From VFMC01 sp040380855 (GTDB taxonomy: Bacteria > Actinomycetota > Acidimicrobiia > Acidimicrobiales > Ilumatobacteraceae): a DNA stretch of 64,000 bases. Where the stretch lies: assembly GCA_040380855.1 (NCBI GenBank), contig JBEIIG010000013.1, positions 3,567 to 67,566 of the forward strand. The letters are read 5' to 3'. Positions 33,323 to 43,478 of this stretch are shown piece after piece (position 1 is the first letter of the stretch; every line of letters starts with the position of its first letter). The translations under genes were made by a program, and so were the position numbers. A model generated the notes under the pieces. The model worked only from the letters and a program-made list of their open reading frames with translations, was not told the origin of the DNA and made no database searches.

Positions 33323-34199
33323 CCAGGCTGCTGCACCGCTGGTGCTCGTCGACCACCCGGCCGAGGCCGTGTGCCGACTCACCCTCAACCGCCCCACCAA
33401 GCGCAATGCGCTGTCGAACGCGCTGCGCGGCGAACTGTTCGACGCGCTCCGTGCCGCCGACGCCGACCCCGCCGTCCGGGTGGTCGTCATCCGCGGTTCG
33501 GGCGCGTGCTTCTCGGCCGGCTACGACCTGGCGCAAGATCCCGGCGAACCGCTGCCCTGGCCCATCACCAAGGCCGACGGCGGATGGGCCCGCCACGTGC
33601 TGCACGGCTGGTTCGAGATGATGGACCTGGCCACTCCGATCATCGCCCAGGTGCACGGCTACTGCCTGGCCGGCGGCACCGAACTGGCCACGGCGTGCGA
33701 CCTCGTGTACGTGGCCCACGACGCCCAGGTGGGCTACCCGCCTGTGCGCTCGATGAGCTCGCCCGACATGGCCTGGCACGTGTGGCTGATGGGCATGCGC
33801 AAGGCGATGGAGGCGATGCTGACGGGCGACTCGATGACCGGCGACGAGGCCGTTGCGGCCGGGTTCGCCAACCGGGCCTTCCCTGCCGACGAACTCGACG
33901 AGCGTGTGCTCGAGATCGCCGCCCGGGTGGCCAAGGTACCTCCCGATCTGCAGGCCTTGAACAAGCGCGTCGTCCACCGGGCGATGGAGGCGATGGGCAT
34001 GCGCGACGGCATGCGCGCCACCGCCGACATCAATGCCCTCGGCTTCCACCAGCGCAGTTCGCGCGAGTACTTCGCCCGTTTCGCCCAGGGCGTCACCACG
34101 GCGCTGAGCGCCCGCGACGAGCAGTTCGGCGACTACCGCACCACGTCTCCACAGGCCACCCCCGATCAGCCCGCACCCAACCGGAACGGTGAACGATGA
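33315..34199 (+). CDS. enoyl-CoA hydratase/isomerase family protein
   Basis: 294 residues from TTG 33315, chosen because AAGGAGGT, a near-perfect ribosome site, lies just before it. It overlaps the ligase stop by 8 bases. Crotonase fold: oxyanion segments GACFSAGYDL and HGYCLAGGTELATACDLV. The usual catalytic Glu positions are replaced in part (YPPVRSMSSPD), so it may be a hydratase, isomerase or C-C hydrolase. The C-terminal tail is Pro/Gln/Asn-rich. Second gene of the operon. Confidence 0.9.
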   Translation: MADQAAAPLVLVDHPAEAVCRLTLNRPTKRNALSNALRGELFDALRAADADPAVRVVVIRGSGACFSAGYDLAQDPGEPLPWPITKADGGWARHVLHGWFEMMDLATPIIAQVHGYCLAGGTELATACDLVYVAHDAQVGYPPVRSMSSPDMAWHVWLMGMRKAMEAMLTGDSMTGDEAVAAGFANRAFPADELDERVLEIAARVAKVPPDLQALNKRVVHRAMEAMGMRDGMRATADINALGFHQRSSREYFARFAQGVTTALSARDEQFGDYRTTSPQATPDQPAPNRNGER

Positions 34200-35461
34200 G
34201 CGACATCACCCAGCAGATCCTCGTCAGCCCCGAGGTGCTCGAATGCCCTTATCCGTTCTTCGAACGGGTGCGCAACGAAGCCCCGGTGCACCAGACGCCG
34301 CTGGGCTTCTGGCTCGTCAGTCGGTACGACGACGTCATGGCCGTGGTGCGCGACACCGAACGGTTCAGCAGCAACATGCGCAACTCGTTCACGGCGCCGC
34401 CGCCCTCCGACGAGCTGCGTGCCATCCAGGCCGAGGCCTATCCCTCGGTGAACACACTGCTCACCAACGACCCGCCCAGCCACACCCAGTTCCGAGCGTT
34501 GGTGAACAAGGCCTTCACGCCCAAGCGCGTCGCCCAACTCGAGGGCGAGATCCGTCAGATCGCCACCGACCTCATCGACCGTTGGATCGACGCCGGGAGG
34601 GTCGAGTTGGTGAGCGAGTTCGCAGTGGGCTTGCCGCTCACGGTCATCGCCGACGCCCTCGGTGTCGACCGGGCCGACATGCCGGCGTTCAAGCGCTGGA
34701 GCGACGATTCGGTGGCCCCGCTGTCGGGTCTGCTCAGCCCCGAGCGGCAGCTCGAGTGCGCTCGCAGCCGCGTGGAGATGCAGCGCTACATGGCCGAGCG
34801 GTGCCGCGAGCGCGAGACCGACCCGCGCGACGACCTGCTGAGCGACCTGGTGCAGGCTCGCTTCGACACGGGCGAGCGCGCCGGCGAACAGCTGTCGATG
34901 CCCGAACTGCTGAACGTGATCGAGCAGTTGCTGGTGGCGGGCAACGAGACCACCACCAAGCTCATCACCGCCGGCATGCTGGCGCTGATCGAGCACCCGG
35001 CGCAGATGGCGGCCGTGCTGGCCGACCGCAGCCTCATCGCCAACCTGGTGGAGGAGGCGCTGCGCTACGAGTCGCCGGTGCAGATGCTGCCGCGCGTGGC
35101 CAAGGTCGACGTGGAGGTGGGCGGTGTGGCCGTCCCCGCCGGGTCGATCCTGATGATGATGTACGGCTGCGCCAATCGCGACGACGCGAAGTACCCGGGC
35201 GCCGCGGCGTTCGACGTCACGCGCGGCAACGCCCGCACCCACCTGGCATTCGGCCAGGGCCCACACTTCTGTCCGGGCGCAGCGCTGGCCCGCAGCGAGG
35301 CCCGCATCGCCTTCGAGCTGTTGTTCGAGCGGTGTGCCGACTGGGCGATCGACACCTCGGTCGAGGCGCCCACCCACCGCGAGCTGTCGATGACCCTGCG
35401 CGGGCTGTCGGCGCTGCACCTCACGTTCACTGCCGTCAACCACCCAGGAGCCCCAGGATGA
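34196..35461 (+). CDS. cytochrome P450
   Basis: 421 residues, ATGA overlap with the gene before. I-helix A248GNETTT, K-helix EALRYESP, heme loop FGQGPHFCPG with Cys359 as the iron ligand. Lying between two enoyl-CoA hydratases and after a CoA ligase, it probably hydroxylates the acid or its CoA ester as a step in breakdown. The group is that of actinobacterial P450s such as CYP125/142-like steroid enzymes or the linalool/terpene types, but I cannot assign a subfamily. No ferredoxin gene is in the operon. Confidence 0.95.
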   Translation: MSDITQQILVSPEVLECPYPFFERVRNEAPVHQTPLGFWLVSRYDDVMAVVRDTERFSSNMRNSFTAPPPSDELRAIQAEAYPSVNTLLTNDPPSHTQFRALVNKAFTPKRVAQLEGEIRQIATDLIDRWIDAGRVELVSEFAVGLPLTVIADALGVDRADMPAFKRWSDDSVAPLSGLLSPERQLECARSRVEMQRYMAERCRERETDPRDDLLSDLVQARFDTGERAGEQLSMPELLNVIEQLLVAGNETTTKLITAGMLALIEHPAQMAAVLADRSLIANLVEEALRYESPVQMLPRVAKVDVEVGGVAVPAGSILMMMYGCANRDDAKYPGAAAFDVTRGNARTHLAFGQGPHFCPGAALARSEARIAFELLFERCADWAIDTSVEAPTHRELSMTLRGLSALHLTFTAVNHPGAPG

Positions 35462-36297
35462 GCGTGTCGCTCGACGCCCTGCAGACCATCCGTTACGACG
35501 TCGTCGAGCCCGGCCCGAACGGCATCGCCGTGGTCACCCTCGACCGACCCGACAGTCGCAATGCGCAGAACAAGCGGATGACCTATGAGATGAATGCCGC
35601 GTTCGACGACGCATCGCGGCGCAGCGATGTGAAGGTGATCGTGCTGCAGGCCGATGGGCCGCACTTCTCGAGCGGGCACGACCTGCGCGACACCGAGAGC
35701 CACCGCGACTTCGACCTCGTCTCCACCCATGGCGGCTACGGCCGCGAGGGCCAGGAGGGGCACATGGCCTGGGAGGAGGAGGTGTACTTCCAGATGTGCT
35801 GGCGGTGGCGCAACATCCCCAAGCCGCTCATCGCTGCAGCACAGGGCAAGACCATCGCGGGTGGCCTCATGCTGCTGTGGGTGGCTGATGTGATCATCGC
35901 GGCCGACGATGCGGTGTTCAGCGACCCCGTGGTGGGCATGGGAGTGAACGGAGTCGAGTACTTCGCCCACCCGTGGGAGTTCGGCGCCCGCAAGGCCAAA
36001 GAGCTGCTGTTCACGGGCGACTGGGTGACGGCCGAGGAAGCCCGCCGCCTGGGCATGGTGAATCACGTCGTGCCGGCATCCGAACTGCGCTCGTTCACCA
36101 TGTCGATGGCCGGCCGCATCGCCCAGCGGCCGAGTTTCGCGCTGAAGTTGGCGAAGGAGAGCGTGAACCAGACCCTCGAGGCGCAGGGGCAGTGGACCGC
36201 GCTGCGGGCAGCCTTCAGCAACCAGCACCTCGCCCATGCCCACAACAGGGTGAAGTTCGGCATCCCGGTCGACCCGGGGCCGAAGAAACCGGGCTGA
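35458..36297 (+). CDS. enoyl-CoA hydratase family protein
   Basis: 279 residues, ATGA overlap with the P450. Crotonase fold: GPHFSSGHDLRD and GKTIAGGLMLLWVADVIIAADDAVFSDPVVGMGV. A central insertion (residues about 80-110, HRDFDLVSTHGGYGREGQEGHMAWEEE) enlarges the region before the second oxyanion segment, a feature of some steroid and aromatic-acid crotonases. Fourth gene of the operon; TetR follows after 3 bases. Confidence 0.92.
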   Translation: MSVSLDALQTIRYDVVEPGPNGIAVVTLDRPDSRNAQNKRMTYEMNAAFDDASRRSDVKVIVLQADGPHFSSGHDLRDTESHRDFDLVSTHGGYGREGQEGHMAWEEEVYFQMCWRWRNIPKPLIAAAQGKTIAGGLMLLWVADVIIAADDAVFSDPVVGMGVNGVEYFAHPWEFGARKAKELLFTGDWVTAEEARRLGMVNHVVPASELRSFTMSMAGRIAQRPSFALKLAKESVNQTLEAQGQWTALRAAFSNQHLAHAHNRVKFGIPVDPGPKKPG

Positions 36298-36300
36298 GCG

Positions 36301-36945
36301 ATGGCTGCAACCCCTCGACCAGCACCCGAGCCGAGCCGCCGACTCGGTCGGCCCAAAGACGTCGCATCAGCCGAGACCCATGAACGCTTGCTCGATGTCG
36401 CCCGTGGGCTGTTCGCCCGCGACGGCTTCGATGCCACCACCAACAAGCGCATCGCTGCTGCCGCCGGCATCACCAGCGGAGCGATCTACCACTACTACCC
36501 GTCGAAGGCCGAGCTCTACGCGGCCGTCTACGAGCAGGTCCAGACCATCGTCTACGGCGCCTTCGAGAAGGCCGTCATCGGCCACGACAGCCTGCGCGAG
36601 CAGTTCGGCGCTGTGCTCGACGTCGCGGTCGAGACGAACCGGTTCGACCCGTCGATCGCTGCGTTCGTGGTGGGTGTGGCAGGTGAGGCCCAGCGGCACC
36701 CCGAACTACGCGCCCTGCTGGCACCGGTGCGGGCGCAGCACCATCGGTTCCTCCACCAGTTGGCGGCCGACGCAGCCGAGCGCGGCGAGTTGCAGCCCGA
36801 TGTGTCGGTCGATGCGCTGGGCGACCTGCTCACCGCCGTGCTCTCGGGCCTGGCCCGCTTCAGCGACCAGACCGGCGACGCGAGGCGTCACGCCGACGCC
36901 ATCGCCGTGCTGCGCCGCATGATCGACGGCACGCTGCTGCGCTGA
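36301..36945 (+). CDS. TetR-family regulator
   Basis: 214 residues. The N-terminal helix-turn-helix is ATTNKRIAAAAGITSGAIYHYYPSKAELYAAV, followed by a ligand-binding helical domain. Last gene of the CoA-ligase/P450 operon, so it probably represses the operon and responds to a pathway CoA ester or acid. A clear operator was not found upstream of the ligase, where tandem repeats and two dyads occur. Confidence 0.93.
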   Translation: MAATPRPAPEPSRRLGRPKDVASAETHERLLDVARGLFARDGFDATTNKRIAAAAGITSGAIYHYYPSKAELYAAVYEQVQTIVYGAFEKAVIGHDSLREQFGAVLDVAVETNRFDPSIAAFVVGVAGEAQRHPELRALLAPVRAQHHRFLHQLAADAAERGELQPDVSVDALGDLLTAVLSGLARFSDQTGDARRHADAIAVLRRMIDGTLLR

Positions 36946-36967
36946 CCTCGACGGTCGCTGTGCCGAC

Positions 36968-37519
36968 TCAGCTGCCGGTGAGGCAGCCCATCATCTGGGT
37001 GGTCACGTCGCCGGTGCCCGTGGTGTCGCCCTGGGCGAATCGGCTGAGTTGCTCGGCGTCGAGTTGTTCGAGGATGCCACGCATGCACTCGGTGTCCATA
37101 CCTGGCATCGAGCCGAACGAGTCCATCATCGAATCGACCAGCGACGAGGTGTCGGCACAGCCGATGATCTGGGTGCCGAGCGCTTCCCCTGCTGCACTCA
37201 ACTGCGGGTCGGTGTTGCCCTCGGCGAAGCTGTCGATGAGCAACTGCTGGTCTGCTCCGGTCAGTTGTTCGGCAACGGCCTCGACGCAGGCTGCGTCGAC
37301 CACCAGCCCCTGTTCCTGCGCCTGGCGGACCACCTCGGCAGCGATTGTTCCTGCGGCGCTGCTGGCGGCACTCGTTGCGGGTACGACGGTGGTGGAAGCG
37401 GCCACGGAGTCGGCGGCAGCCATGCTGGGTGCAGTGCTCGTGGCGTCGTCGCCGTCGCCGCACGCCGCGCCCAAGAGGGCGAGGGCGCTGATCACTGCGA
37501 AGAGGGTTTGTCTGGTCAC
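36968..37519 (-). CDS. hypothetical lipoprotein
   Basis: 183 residues from GTG 37519. Signal peptide with lipobox ending in LLGAAC (Cys20), then an Ala/Ser/Thr linker. The helical domain has four cysteines in two similar halves (VDAACVEAVAEQLTGADQQLL ... IIGCADTSSL; DTECMRGILEQLDAEQLSRF ... MMGCLTGS). The two halves look like a duplicated module of about 55 residues with a conserved Cys pair. No named family is recognised. Confidence 0.75.
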   Translation of the reverse strand: MTRQTLFAVISALALLGAACGDGDDATSTAPSMAAADSVAASTTVVPATSAASSAAGTIAAEVVRQAQEQGLVVDAACVEAVAEQLTGADQQLLIDSFAEGNTDPQLSAAGEALGTQIIGCADTSSLVDSMMDSFGSMPGMDTECMRGILEQLDAEQLSRFAQGDTTGTGDVTTQMMGCLTGS

Positions 37520-37592
37520 GGTCTGCTCCGGGGCTGGTCGGGGGTGGCGCTCGGCGCGGGTACACCATCGCTGCCGCCCAGTCTGGCCGCGT

Positions 37593-38126
37593 TCAGCGGT
37601 GTTGGTACGTCAGCCACCACAGCAGTGCAGTGAGCGACAGGCCGTCGAGTACCCGGCCCGCAGCCATCTCGGCGCGCACCTGGTCGAGCGGGAGCCACTC
37701 CACACGTTCGCTCTCCGACGCGTCGGGTGGGTCGCCCACGTACGTCGCGCCGTCTGCGACGAACAGATGGAAGGTGGCATCGCTCGAGCCGTTGTGCGGG
37801 TGATAGGTGGTGAGCAACGACAGTGGGCCGGGCCGCCAGCCGGTCTCTTCGTAGGCCTCGCGGGCGGCTGCCTCGAGGGGTGTCTCGCCCTCGTCGATGC
37901 GGCCGGCCGGAACCTCCCAGCCCCAGGTATCGGTGGTGAACCGATGGCGCCACAGCAGCAACACCCCCCGGTCGGGGTCGGCCACCACGGTGCCGGCGGC
38001 CTCGGCGGGCATGCGCACTACGTGGTGCTCGAAACGGGGCCCACCGGGAATCTCGACGTCGGTGAGGGCCAGGCGTACCCACGGGCTGTCGTAGATGACC
38101 CGTTCGCCGTGCACCGTCCACTTCAT
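37593..38126 (-). CDS. NUDIX hydrolase (ADP-ribose pyrophosphatase-like)
   Basis: 177 residues. The complete Nudix box G-x5-E-x7-REAYEETGW is present in the middle, with the preceding WEVPAGRIDEGE typical of ADP-sugar pyrophosphatases. It hydrolyses a nucleoside diphosphate linked to another moiety. It starts at ATG 38126, 32 bases from the divergent DUF35 gene. Confidence 0.93.
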   Translation of the reverse strand: MKWTVHGERVIYDSPWVRLALTDVEIPGGPRFEHHVVRMPAEAAGTVVADPDRGVLLLWRHRFTTDTWGWEVPAGRIDEGETPLEAAAREAYEETGWRPGPLSLLTTYHPHNGSSDATFHLFVADGATYVGDPPDASESERVEWLPLDQVRAEMAAGRVLDGLSLTALLWWLTYQHR

Positions 38127-38158
38127 CGCGCGGGCAGCCTACGTGCGACGATGACGAG

Positions 38159-38602
38159 GTGCCCGAGAAGATCGCTGTGACCGAAGGTGTGTTCACCTGG
38201 CCAGCCGACGACCCCCGGTTGATCGGCAGCTACTTCCCCGAGAGCGGTGTGACCGTGTTCCCGCAGGCCACCTCGTGCCCGAAGACCTCGTCGCGGGTGG
38301 TCGAACAGGTGCTGCTGCCCCGGCGCGGCACGTTGTGGAGCTGGACCATCCAGGGCTTCTTGCCGAAGAACCCACCGTACGCCGGCACCGAATCGGCCAA
38401 GGAGTTCGTCCCCTACGGCGTCGGGTACGTGCAACTCGCCGATCAGGTGATCGTCGAGAGCCGCCTCACCATCAACGAACCCGAGCAGATGCGCATCGGC
38501 ATGGAGATGGAACTGGTCATCGTCCCGTTCGCCACCGACGCCCAAGGCCGCGAACTGCTCACCTACGCCTTTGCGCCCGTCACCGAGGGAGACCACTCAT
38601 GA
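38159..38602 (+). CDS. DUF35 OB-fold protein, partner of the thiolase-like protein
   Basis: 147 residues from GTG 38159. The OB-fold half is recognisable (GTLWSWTIQGFLPKNPPY, PYGVGYVQLADQVIVESRLT, GMEMELVIVPF). The N-terminal zinc-ribbon region is degenerate: where C-x2-C...C-x2-C is expected, only SCPKTSS keeps one cysteine. It overlaps the next gene by ATGA. DUF35 proteins form complexes with thiolase-like enzymes, as in the Ltp2/ChsH2-type aldolase of steroid side-chain degradation, which is the likely role here. Confidence 0.88.
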   Translation: MPEKIAVTEGVFTWPADDPRLIGSYFPESGVTVFPQATSCPKTSSRVVEQVLLPRRGTLWSWTIQGFLPKNPPYAGTESAKEFVPYGVGYVQLADQVIVESRLTINEPEQMRIGMEMELVIVPFATDAQGRELLTYAFAPVTEGDHS

Positions 38603-39738
38603 GCGATGTCGCCATCGTCGGTATCGGCATCCACCCGTTCGGCCGCCACGACCTGTCGGGCATGGAGCAGGGCGCGTTCGCCGCCCGTGCTGCGCTCGCC
38701 GACGCGGGCGTGGAATGGAGCGATGTGCAGTACGCCTTCGGAGGTTCGGCAGCGGCAGGGGCCGCCGACACGATGGTGAGCATCCTGGGTCTCACCGGGC
38801 TGCCCTTCGTGAACGTTGCGAACGGCTGTGCCACGGGCGGCAGCGCGCTCATCAGCGGCTTCAACGCCATCAAGGCCGGAGCGGCCGATCTGGTGATGGC
38901 CATCGGCTTCGACAAACACCCGCGCGGTGCATTCGACCCCGACCCGGCGTCGTTCGGGTTGGGCAAGTGGTACGGCGACACCGGACTCATGCTCACCACG
39001 CAGTTCTTCGGGATGAAGATCCAGCGCTACATGCACCAGTTCGGTATCACGCAGTCGACGTTGGCGAAGGTGGCGGTGAAGAACTTCGCCAACGGCTCGC
39101 TCAACGACAATGCCTGGCGGCGCACACCGATGAGCGAGGCCGAGGTGCTCGACGCGGCGATGCTCAGTCACCCGCTCACCCAGTACATGTTCTGCTCGCC
39201 CGGCGAGGGTGGTGTGGCGTTGCTGCTGGCTCGTGCCGACCAGGCGCACCGCTACACGGCGAACCCGGTGTATCTCCGTTCGGCCGCACTGCGCAGCCGT
39301 CCGTTCGGCAGTTTCGAGGTGTTCAACTCGTGGCTGTCGCCCGACCGGGGTGACAGCCCGTCGGTTGCGGCCGCTGCCGCAGCCTTCGAGCAGGCTGGCA
39401 TCGGGCCCGACGAGATCTCGCTCGCACAGGTGCAAGACACCGAGAGCGGCGCCGAGGTGATGCACATGGCCGAGTGCGGCCTGTGCGCCGACGGCGACCA
39501 GGAGCGGATGATCCAGCTCGGCGAGACCCAGATCGGAGGTCGACTACCGATCAACACCGATGGCGGCTGTATCGCCAACGGCGAGCCGATCGGCGCCTCG
39601 GGCCTGCGGCAGGTGTACGAGAGCGCGCTGCAGTTGCGCGGTCAGGCGGGGGCACGACAGGTCGAGGGCGCCGCCACTGCCTTCACCCATGTCTACGGCG
39701 CTCCGGGAATCAGCGCCTGTACCGTCCTCAGCCGCTGA
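38599..39738 (+). CDS. thiolase-like (SCP-x/lipid-transfer type) protein
   Basis: 379 residues from ATG 38599. Thiolase fold: NVANGCATGGSAL keeps the nucleophilic Cys position. The later motif reads INTDGGCIANGEPIGASG, so the catalytic His of the usual GHP is Glu. This argues against ordinary thiolysis and for a retro-aldol or related reaction, as in Ltp2-type aldolases paired with a DUF35 protein. Probable substrate: a hydroxyacyl-CoA of a large hydrophobic molecule. It forms a two-gene operon with DUF35. Confidence 0.9.
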   Translation: MSDVAIVGIGIHPFGRHDLSGMEQGAFAARAALADAGVEWSDVQYAFGGSAAAGAADTMVSILGLTGLPFVNVANGCATGGSALISGFNAIKAGAADLVMAIGFDKHPRGAFDPDPASFGLGKWYGDTGLMLTTQFFGMKIQRYMHQFGITQSTLAKVAVKNFANGSLNDNAWRRTPMSEAEVLDAAMLSHPLTQYMFCSPGEGGVALLLARADQAHRYTANPVYLRSAALRSRPFGSFEVFNSWLSPDRGDSPSVAAAAAAFEQAGIGPDEISLAQVQDTESGAEVMHMAECGLCADGDQERMIQLGETQIGGRLPINTDGGCIANGEPIGASGLRQVYESALQLRGQAGARQVEGAATAFTHVYGAPGISACTVLSR

Positions 39739-39798
39739 GACGTCTCTGCTGCGCACCGCTCGGTCGTACGACGACCCGGTGCCCCGAGGCACCCGGGC

Positions 39799-40089
39799 TC
39801 AGATGTCGAGGTCGGTCACGACGGCTGGGCCGTCGACGATGGTGACGTCGAAGTCCAGTGTGGTGCCGTCGTCGACCATCGCCCGGCAACGGAAGGCAGC
39901 ACCGACGACACTGGTCTCGGGGGCAGTGCAGTCGACCTCGGAATCGCGGCCGAGCTCGTCCCAGATCTGTTGGTTGATCTTGTTGCTCGCGTCGGTGGCC
40001 GGGTCGAACGACGAGCGGGGATACAGGAAGAACAGCGCTGCACCGACGATCGCGAAGACCACCAGGGTCACAATCGTTCGCTTCGGCAC
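39799..40089 (-). CDS. small membrane-anchored DUF4333-like protein
   Basis: 96 residues: one N-terminal transmembrane segment (IVTLVVFAIVGAALFFLY) and a short extracytoplasmic domain with two cysteines (VDCTAPETSVVGAAFRCRAMVDDG) that could form a disulfide. The size and Cys spacing recall the DUF4333 family of Actinobacteria. Function unknown. Confidence 0.7.
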   Translation of the reverse strand: MPKRTIVTLVVFAIVGAALFFLYPRSSFDPATDASNKINQQIWDELGRDSEVDCTAPETSVVGAAFRCRAMVDDGTTLDFDVTIVDGPAVVTDLDI

Positions 40090-40141
40090 GGCGCATCACC
40101 TCCCTCGCTGCCACGGGTCGCGGCATCCGTCGGCAGACGCG

Positions 40142-41068
40142 TCAACGCACTGCCGGTACCGTCGACAGTCCCGACGTCCTCCGATCGTGCACGGTGTCAA
40201 CGGTGATGAGCACCAGTCCTGCCCACACCAGCGCGAACCCGGCGAGTCGCGACGTCGTCATCTCCTCGTGGTACACGGCCCATCCGAGCAGGAAGTTGAT
40301 CGACGGGATGATGTACTGCATCGGTCCGAGCACGGTGAAGGGCACTCGTTGGGCCGACCAGGCGAACAGCATGAGGGGGACGACGGTGACGATGCCGGTG
40401 CCGGCCACCATGAGCGCTTCGCGGGTGTCGGCGGTAGCGGCCACGCTGCCGTCGTGGCCGGTGAGGGCGATCACCGTCACGATGGCCGGCACCAGGGCGA
40501 CGAACGATTCGGCCGACATGCTCTCGACCGGATCGAGGGGTACCTGCCGCTTGAGGGTGCCGTAGAGCATCCACGACGTGGCCAGCAGCACAGCCACCAC
40601 CGGGAAGCGGCCGTACCCGGCCGCCAGCACCACGACGGCCGCTACGGCGAACCCGACCGCGACCTTCTGCAGGCGGCGCAGCGGTTCGCCGAACAGCCAC
40701 ACACCGATGGCGATGGTGCCGAGCGGTCCGAGGAAGTAACCGAGCGCGGTGTCGATGACGTGACCGTGCACCACGGCCCACACGTAGGTGGTCCAGTTGG
40801 TGGCCAGCAGTAGTGCGGCCAGGACCACTCGGCCGAGCAGGCGTCGGTCGCGGATCACCGGCTTCAGGCGCGGCCAGCGGCGGGTGACGGTGAGGACGAT
40901 CGCCATGATCGCGGCCGAACTGACGATGCGCCAGCCCACCAGTTCGAACGGATCGAAGCGGGTGATCTGCTTCCAGTAGACGGTGAGCGCACCCCACAGG
41001 GTGAAACAGGCGACACCGGCGACGATACCGCTGCGTACCGCGGCCTCGTCGTGCTCGGGTGGCGTCAC
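40142..41068 (-). CDS. rarD: RarD/EamA-family transporter
   Basis: 308 residues from GTG 41068, which overlaps the nitroreductase stop (GTGA). Ten hydrophobic segments and the RarD landmarks (WGALTVYWKQITRFDPFELVGWRI near the start; FSWSAQRVPFTVLGPMQYI-like sequence in the second half) are present. RarD proteins are drug/metabolite exporters of the inner membrane with poorly known substrates. Operon with the nitroreductase. Confidence 0.92.
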   Translation of the reverse strand: MTPPEHDEAAVRSGIVAGVACFTLWGALTVYWKQITRFDPFELVGWRIVSSAAIMAIVLTVTRRWPRLKPVIRDRRLLGRVVLAALLLATNWTTYVWAVVHGHVIDTALGYFLGPLGTIAIGVWLFGEPLRRLQKVAVGFAVAAVVVLAAGYGRFPVVAVLLATSWMLYGTLKRQVPLDPVESMSAESFVALVPAIVTVIALTGHDGSVAATADTREALMVAGTGIVTVVPLMLFAWSAQRVPFTVLGPMQYIIPSINFLLGWAVYHEEMTTSRLAGFALVWAGLVLITVDTVHDRRTSGLSTVPAVR

Positions 41069-41721
41069 AGCGATTGCTTCCAGCCGTTCAGGTAGGTGAT
41101 CTTCTCGGCGGGCAGGCGGGTGCCGGGCTTGAAGTCGTCGCCCGTGTAGAAGGCCACGGGCGTCATGGCCACCTGGATCACATGGTCGGGGATGCCGAGC
41201 AGTTGCGCGGCCTCCCGCTCGTAGGCCAGGTGCAGTGTGGTCCACGCCGTGCCCAGGCCGCGGCTGCGGGCCGCGAGCATGAAACTCCAGACCGCGGGCA
41301 GCACGCTGCCGTACATGCCGGCGAGTTGGCCCTGTGCCATGCCGGCATCGGGACGGCCGATGTAGCAGGGGATGACCATCGCCGGTACCTCGTGGAGGAT
41401 GTTGGCGAGGTGGTCGCTCGACTCCATGATGCCGTTCGCGTCGGTGCGGCCGACGGTGGCAACGGCGCTGCGCTGGCTCTCGATGTAGGGCGCGTAGGCG
41501 CGGCGGTAGAGGTCGGCGATGCCGGCCTTCAGTGCAGGGTCGTCGACGATGAGCCACCGCCACATCTGCACGTTGCCGCCGGCCGGGGCCTGGGCGGCGA
41601 TTCGGACGCAGTCGACGATCAGATCGTGCGGTACCGCACGGGTGAGATCGAGCCGCTTGCGCACGGCGCGGGTGGTGGTGAGCAGGTGGTCGGTCTGCTC
41701 CAGATCGAACGAAAAGGCCAT
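41065..41721 (-). CDS. nitroreductase-family protein
   Basis: 218 residues from ATG 41721. FMN-binding nitroreductase fold: TTTRAVRKRLDLTRAV, APAGGNVQMWRWLIVDDP, SVLPAVWSFMLAARSRGLGTAWTT, LLGIPDHVIQVAMTPVAF. It reduces nitro groups, quinones or enones with NAD(P)H. A much longer upstream frame is antisense to the mutase gene and was discarded. Coupled to rarD by overlap. Confidence 0.92.
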   Translation of the reverse strand: MAFSFDLEQTDHLLTTTRAVRKRLDLTRAVPHDLIVDCVRIAAQAPAGGNVQMWRWLIVDDPALKAGIADLYRRAYAPYIESQRSAVATVGRTDANGIMESSDHLANILHEVPAMVIPCYIGRPDAGMAQGQLAGMYGSVLPAVWSFMLAARSRGLGTAWTTLHLAYEREAAQLLGIPDHVIQVAMTPVAFYTGDDFKPGTRLPAEKITYLNGWKQSL

Positions 41722-41772
41722 GGGTCGTAGAGTACGCACCACCCCCTTCACGATCTCGATCAGAGGTGCACC

Positions 41773-43413
<1,641 letters not shown>

Positions 43414-43478
43414 CGCTCGCGCTTCTCACCGAGCCTTCGCCGGGTCTACGGTGTCGCTCCGGACACAGGGGGTGCCCA

